This document shows, piece after piece, positions 60,144-64,000 of a DNA stretch of 64,000 nucleotides. Below the pieces are notes generated by a model. That model made no database searches, was not told where the DNA came from, and saw only the letters and a list, made by a program, of their open reading frames with translations. The stretch comes from Nitrospira sp. (GTDB taxonomy: Bacteria; Nitrospirota; Nitrospiria; Nitrospirales; Nitrospiraceae). The DNA lies in contig SWDI01000006.1 in assembly GCA_005116955.1 (NCBI GenBank), positions 153,243 through 217,242 on the forward strand, given 5' to 3'. A program made the translations under genes and the position numbers. Numbering within the stretch: the first letter of the stretch is position 1; every line of letters begins with the position of its first letter.

Positions 60144-61415
60144 ATGGGTGATATCGCCATACGAGTAGAAGAAATCGGCAAGTTGTACCGTATCGGAAAG
60201 CGGGAAAAATATAAGACGCTGCGGGATACGCTGGCCTCAGCGTTCACCGCACCGTTTCGGAATGCGGGGAAACTGTTGCGCGGGGAGTGGGCAGATCCCG
60301 GTGAATCTGATCCGACTATCTGGGCATTGAAGGACATTTCTTTTGAGGTGCAGCGTGGTGAAGTCATCGGGGTTATCGGCGGCAATGGCGCTGGGAAAAG
60401 CACTCTCTTAAAAATACTGTCTCGGATCACCGAGCCGACGACAGGCTTCGCCGAAATCCACGGGCAGGTAGCGTCGCTCTTGGAGGTGGGAACCGGCTTT
60501 CACCCGGAGTTGACGGGTCGGGAGAACATCTTTCTCAATGGGGCGATCCTTGGCATGAAACGGGCAGAGATCGAAAGAAAATTCGATGAAATTGTCGCTT
60601 TTTCAGAGGTTGAAAGGTTTATCGATACCACTGTAAAGCACTATTCTAGCGGCATGTATCTTCGATTGGCCTTTGCTGTTGCAGCACATCTTGAACCGGA
60701 GATCTTGATAGTTGACGAGGTGCTGGCAGTTGGGGACGCAGCGTTCCAGAGAAAATGTCTTGGCAAAATGGGAGACGTGGCAAAGGAGGGCAGGACGGTG
60801 TTCTTTGTGAGCCATAACATGGCGGCAATTTCTTCATTGTGCACGCGTGCCCTGCTGCTGGACAGTGGTCGTCTGAAGGTTTCGGACACGCCACAGTCAG
60901 TGATTGAAGAGTACTTGTCCAAGACCCGCAAAGATGCAGGCGTCCCTCTCTCTGAGCGAAAGGATCGGAAGGGGGGCGGGAAAGTGCGATTCACCAATGC
61001 ATCGGTATTGAACAACCGGGGCGAAGTGGTTGAAAGCGTGGTCTCTGGCCAGGATATCTCGATTTCGCTCGCTTATGAAATTCCTAGTTCTGAGAAAATT
61101 GACAATGCGATTGTCCAAATTAAGTTTGCCGGTGGACTTGGTCAGCAGTTGTTCGCGTGTCTGTCTCGTACTTCAAGTCGTGAATCCATCGAGCTGGTTC
61201 CTGGTGCTCGTCTCTACTGCAACATCCCCCGTCTACCTCTAGCGCCTGGCCTCTATACGTACTCGATCTGGTGCAAGGTTGCCGGAAGATTGGAAGACCT
61301 TGTGTCGGAGGCCGGCATGCTATCGGTTTCGGAGGGCGACTATTTTGGAACGGGCATTTTCCCGGCGCGAACTGTCGGCGATTTTCTTGTGGCGCACACC
61401 TGGTCAACAAGATGA
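60144..61415 (+). CDS. Polysaccharide ABC transporter ATPase (Wzt-like) with C-terminal binding domain
   Basis: GGNGAGKSTLLKILSRITEPT, YSSGMYLRLAFAVAAHLEPEILIVDEVLAVGD. Confidence 0.95.
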   Translation: MGDIAIRVEEIGKLYRIGKREKYKTLRDTLASAFTAPFRNAGKLLRGEWADPGESDPTIWALKDISFEVQRGEVIGVIGGNGAGKSTLLKILSRITEPTTGFAEIHGQVASLLEVGTGFHPELTGRENIFLNGAILGMKRAEIERKFDEIVAFSEVERFIDTTVKHYSSGMYLRLAFAVAAHLEPEILIVDEVLAVGDAAFQRKCLGKMGDVAKEGRTVFFVSHNMAAISSLCTRALLLDSGRLKVSDTPQSVIEEYLSKTRKDAGVPLSERKDRKGGGKVRFTNASVLNNRGEVVESVVSGQDISISLAYEIPSSEKIDNAIVQIKFAGGLGQQLFACLSRTSSRESIELVPGARLYCNIPRLPLAPGLYTYSIWCKVAGRLEDLVSEAGMLSVSEGDYFGTGIFPARTVGDFLVAHTWSTR

Positions 61416-61588
61416 AAGGCAAAGTGAATACAACTGGTATTCCTCACGACCAAGCTGCAATTCGCGTGAGGCCTTGTCTTATTGTGGCAGAAGTGGCTCA
61501 AGCTCATGACGGTAGCTTGGGCATGGCGCATGCGTATATCGACGCAATTGCCGCGGGGAAAAAATTGCATGTTACGCCGGGCCTTTGA
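61412..61588 (+). pseudogene. N-terminal fragment of a NeuB-type (sialic/nonulosonic acid) synthase
   Basis: AIRVRPCLIVAEVAQAHDGSLGMAHAYIDAIA then collapses (AGKKLHVTPGL*). Confidence 0.65.
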
Positions 61589-62033
61589 CATGAAAGTGCA
61601 AGCCTATGACCCATTTCGAAATGGCTGGGTAGAGGGTGTAAAGAGGTTTGAAAAGCTAGAGACCTTTCTCAAATCTTCTGAGGTTTTGAGTCTGCATGTT
61701 TCTCTGGCTTCTGAGACCGAAGGCCTTGTCGGCCACAGAGAAATTTCTCAACTTCCCAAGGGCGCACTACTGATCAACACCTCTCGTGGAAAAATTGTGA
61801 ATGAACGAGCGGTATTGATGGCCCTTGAGGAAAATCATCTTGGGGGTGCGGCTTTAGATGTGTTATCAGATGAGCTTGCGAAGAAACGGGAAATCTTTGA
61901 CAAATTGAGGCGTTATGCCGTAAGGAATGACAACCTCATCTTGACCCCTCACTTGGGTGGGGCAAGTATTGATTCCATGCGGGCGACCGAAGATTTTGTT
62001 GCTGAGAAAATTCGAGCTTTCGTTTCGGCCTAG
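61569..62033 (+). pseudogene. C-terminal fragment of a D-isomer-specific 2-hydroxyacid dehydrogenase
   Basis: LRRAFDMKVQAYDPF...ISQLPKGALLINTSRGKIVNERAVLMALEENHLGGAALDVLSDE...NLILTPHLGGAS; lacks the N-terminus and GxGxxG. Confidence 0.8.
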
Positions 62034-62126
62034 AAACTTCTTTCCCTAGCCCTTAGTTAGAGGTGATTCCACTTTTCGAGACAGGTTTTGTGGTCGGGAT
62101 GACAGACAGGAAAGGCACAAACCCAT

Positions 62127-63809
62127 ATGATTCCCCCTGCCCTGAAAAGAACCTCCGCGTTTTATACGTTTACGCATTGGCGTCATCTCCTGTTTGACCC
62201 GGAGTATCGCGCGAAGGATAGGAAAGCTCTGGCCGACTTCCGTCGGTTCTGTAACGAGTCCGGTGGCTTGGGGCTTCGCCACAATCTTCTGCCTAGAGGC
62301 TGCAAGCCTAAGACAGCCTTAGTTGTTAGCCACCCCTATCTGCCATGGACGGTAATAGAATCTGTGATGATCAAGGGACTGCAGATGGCCGGTTATGAAG
62401 CCGTGGTCCTGCGTCATCGTCGTTACAACTTTATGCGCTACAGACGGCTAACAGGCAACAAGACGGTCTTTGAGTATTCTGATTTTGACAGCCAAGGAGA
62501 TCCAGAATGGGTCAAGCAGCAGGCCGGCCAGCTTAATACCATACACGATTGGATGAATCTCGAATACGAAGGAGTTCATGTCGGTCGTTTTACACTCGCG
62601 TCAGCAATTCGAGGCCGTAGGGTCAGGCAGCTCGATTTCGGTTCACCCGCAGTTCAATTGGAATTGCGCAAGGGGCTTGAACAAAGTGTCCAGTCTGCTA
62701 TAAGAGTTCGTGAACTCTTCAACAAGATCAAGCCTGATTGTGTACTTGTGATGGATCGGGGCTACACAGGCGTTGGTGAGGTTTTCGACTCGGCGATTAA
62801 CCTGGGGATCGACACCATAACCTGGGAGATGGGGTACAGAAGTAATCGCCTTGTGGTCAAACGCTACCATGCGGGCAATGAACGAGAACAGCCCCTCAGC
62901 ACTTCAGCCGAATCGTGGCGCCAGCTCCGCTCGGTTCCATGGAAGCCTGAATATGGTCGTAAACTTCGCGAGGAGCTTTTTCAATGTTATGAGACTCAGG
63001 ATTGGTTCAGCCTTGTTGGTACACAGTTTGACAAACAGATCCTCTCTCAGCAAATGACTCGGCAGAGGCTAGGTCTTTCATGCGATAAGCAAGTAGCAGT
63101 GATTTTCCCGCATATCCTTTGGGATGGATCGTTTTTCTTTGGAGAGGATCTGTTCGACGACTACACCCAATGGCTCATCGAGACGATTCGGTCAGCCTCT
63201 GCGAACTCTCGACTACAGTGGGTGGTGAGGCTCCATCCGAGCCACGTGGTTAAAGAAAGGTTAAGCAGCAAGGGCGAGAGCAAGCCTGCGGAGTTGGCAG
63301 TGATCGAAAAAGTATTTGGAACACTCCCCCCGCACGTGAAGCTTCTTTTACCCGAAAACGAACTTAGCACCTACTCCCTTTTCCAGATCGCCGATTACGT
63401 GGTGACGGTTCGTGGCACGGTCGGGATCGAATCGGCTCTTTTCGGGATCCCTGTTGTTACTGCTGGTACCGGACGATATGACCGCCGCGGATTTACCCTC
63501 GACTCGTCAACACGTCAAGAATACCTTGAGAAGCTGGCAGCCTTGGAAACATACCCAAGACTTTCGGCAGAACAGGTCGAACTTGCGGAGCGGTATGCTT
63601 ATGGTGTCTTTTTTTGCCGCCCTCTTGAACTTTCGAGCGTGTCGTTTGAGTTCGAGCGCGATGCGACGGCTACTCCGAAGATCAAGGTGCATTGCCAAAC
63701 CCGCGACCAGTGGCTAGCCTCTCCAGACATGCGACGGCTTTCCGATTGGATCGCCGATGGCAAGGCTGAAGACATGCTGATATTGCCGCCAGGAGTGAGC
63801 GGCAGTTAG
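62127..63809 (+). CDS. Capsule-polysaccharide-biosynthesis-like glycosyltransferase (GT-B-like)
   Basis: WVVRLHPSHV, YSLFQIADYVVTVRGTVGIESALFGIPVVTAGTGRYDRRGF. Confidence 0.75.
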   Translation: MIPPALKRTSAFYTFTHWRHLLFDPEYRAKDRKALADFRRFCNESGGLGLRHNLLPRGCKPKTALVVSHPYLPWTVIESVMIKGLQMAGYEAVVLRHRRYNFMRYRRLTGNKTVFEYSDFDSQGDPEWVKQQAGQLNTIHDWMNLEYEGVHVGRFTLASAIRGRRVRQLDFGSPAVQLELRKGLEQSVQSAIRVRELFNKIKPDCVLVMDRGYTGVGEVFDSAINLGIDTITWEMGYRSNRLVVKRYHAGNEREQPLSTSAESWRQLRSVPWKPEYGRKLREELFQCYETQDWFSLVGTQFDKQILSQQMTRQRLGLSCDKQVAVIFPHILWDGSFFFGEDLFDDYTQWLIETIRSASANSRLQWVVRLHPSHVVKERLSSKGESKPAELAVIEKVFGTLPPHVKLLLPENELSTYSLFQIADYVVTVRGTVGIESALFGIPVVTAGTGRYDRRGFTLDSSTRQEYLEKLAALETYPRLSAEQVELAERYAYGVFFCRPLELSSVSFEFERDATATPKIKVHCQTRDQWLASPDMRRLSDWIADGKAEDMLILPPGVSGS

Positions 63810-64000
63810 GATGGCGACGGCGCGGCAAGCCGAGGGCAAAGTTTCAGACTTGCTGGACATTTGAGATACCATAACATTGCTATCTAAAATAGCCGAGACC
63901 AGGTGGCAACCTATGTGATGTGAGATAATGTCAAATGTTGGGTATGCAGCCTTTAGGGAATAGCGCTTTCTGATGGTCCCTGCTGTCTGAGCGAACCGCT

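Overview
This 64 kb window is a bacterial chromosomal segment. Gene content and dispersed repeats suggest a Nitrospira-like genome, which is inference only. The middle (about 24-43 kb) is ordinary housekeeping: tmk-holB-metG, glmU-glmS, gatC-panD-gatA-gatB, eno, ftsB-like, era, mgtE, recO. Glycogen genes glgB and glgA lie 23 kb apart. The left part carries a VCBS/FG-GAP repeat protein running off the edge, a mazEF module beside toxin-gene debris, a B12/radical-SAM protein with a probable CTG start, tadA, an ECF sigma/anti-sigma pair, asnB, a PagL-like deacylase and a tandem-domain SagB-type oxidoreductase with an uncharacterised partner. The right part (about 48-64 kb) is a polysaccharide locus: CDP-sugar-type genes, two Wza-like exporters, a beta-barrel, Wzm/Wzt and a capsule-type transferase. 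It contains three visible gene wrecks. The most interesting non-ORF structure is the 1.1 kb ORF-poor leader before the polysaccharide locus, with hairpins that could be mutually exclusive, an ops/JUMPstart-like GGCGGTAGCAT and a perfect 16 bp palindrome. Also notable are two copies of a ~123 bp palindromic dispersed repeat, a 197 bp IS630-derived MITE encoding a fused 36-aa transposase remnant, an internally deleted ArsB/NhaD-type pseudogene, and a 30 bp near-identical element upstream of two genes. No rRNA, tRNA or CRISPR array was recognised by eye. All homology calls are from memory of families; no searches were run.
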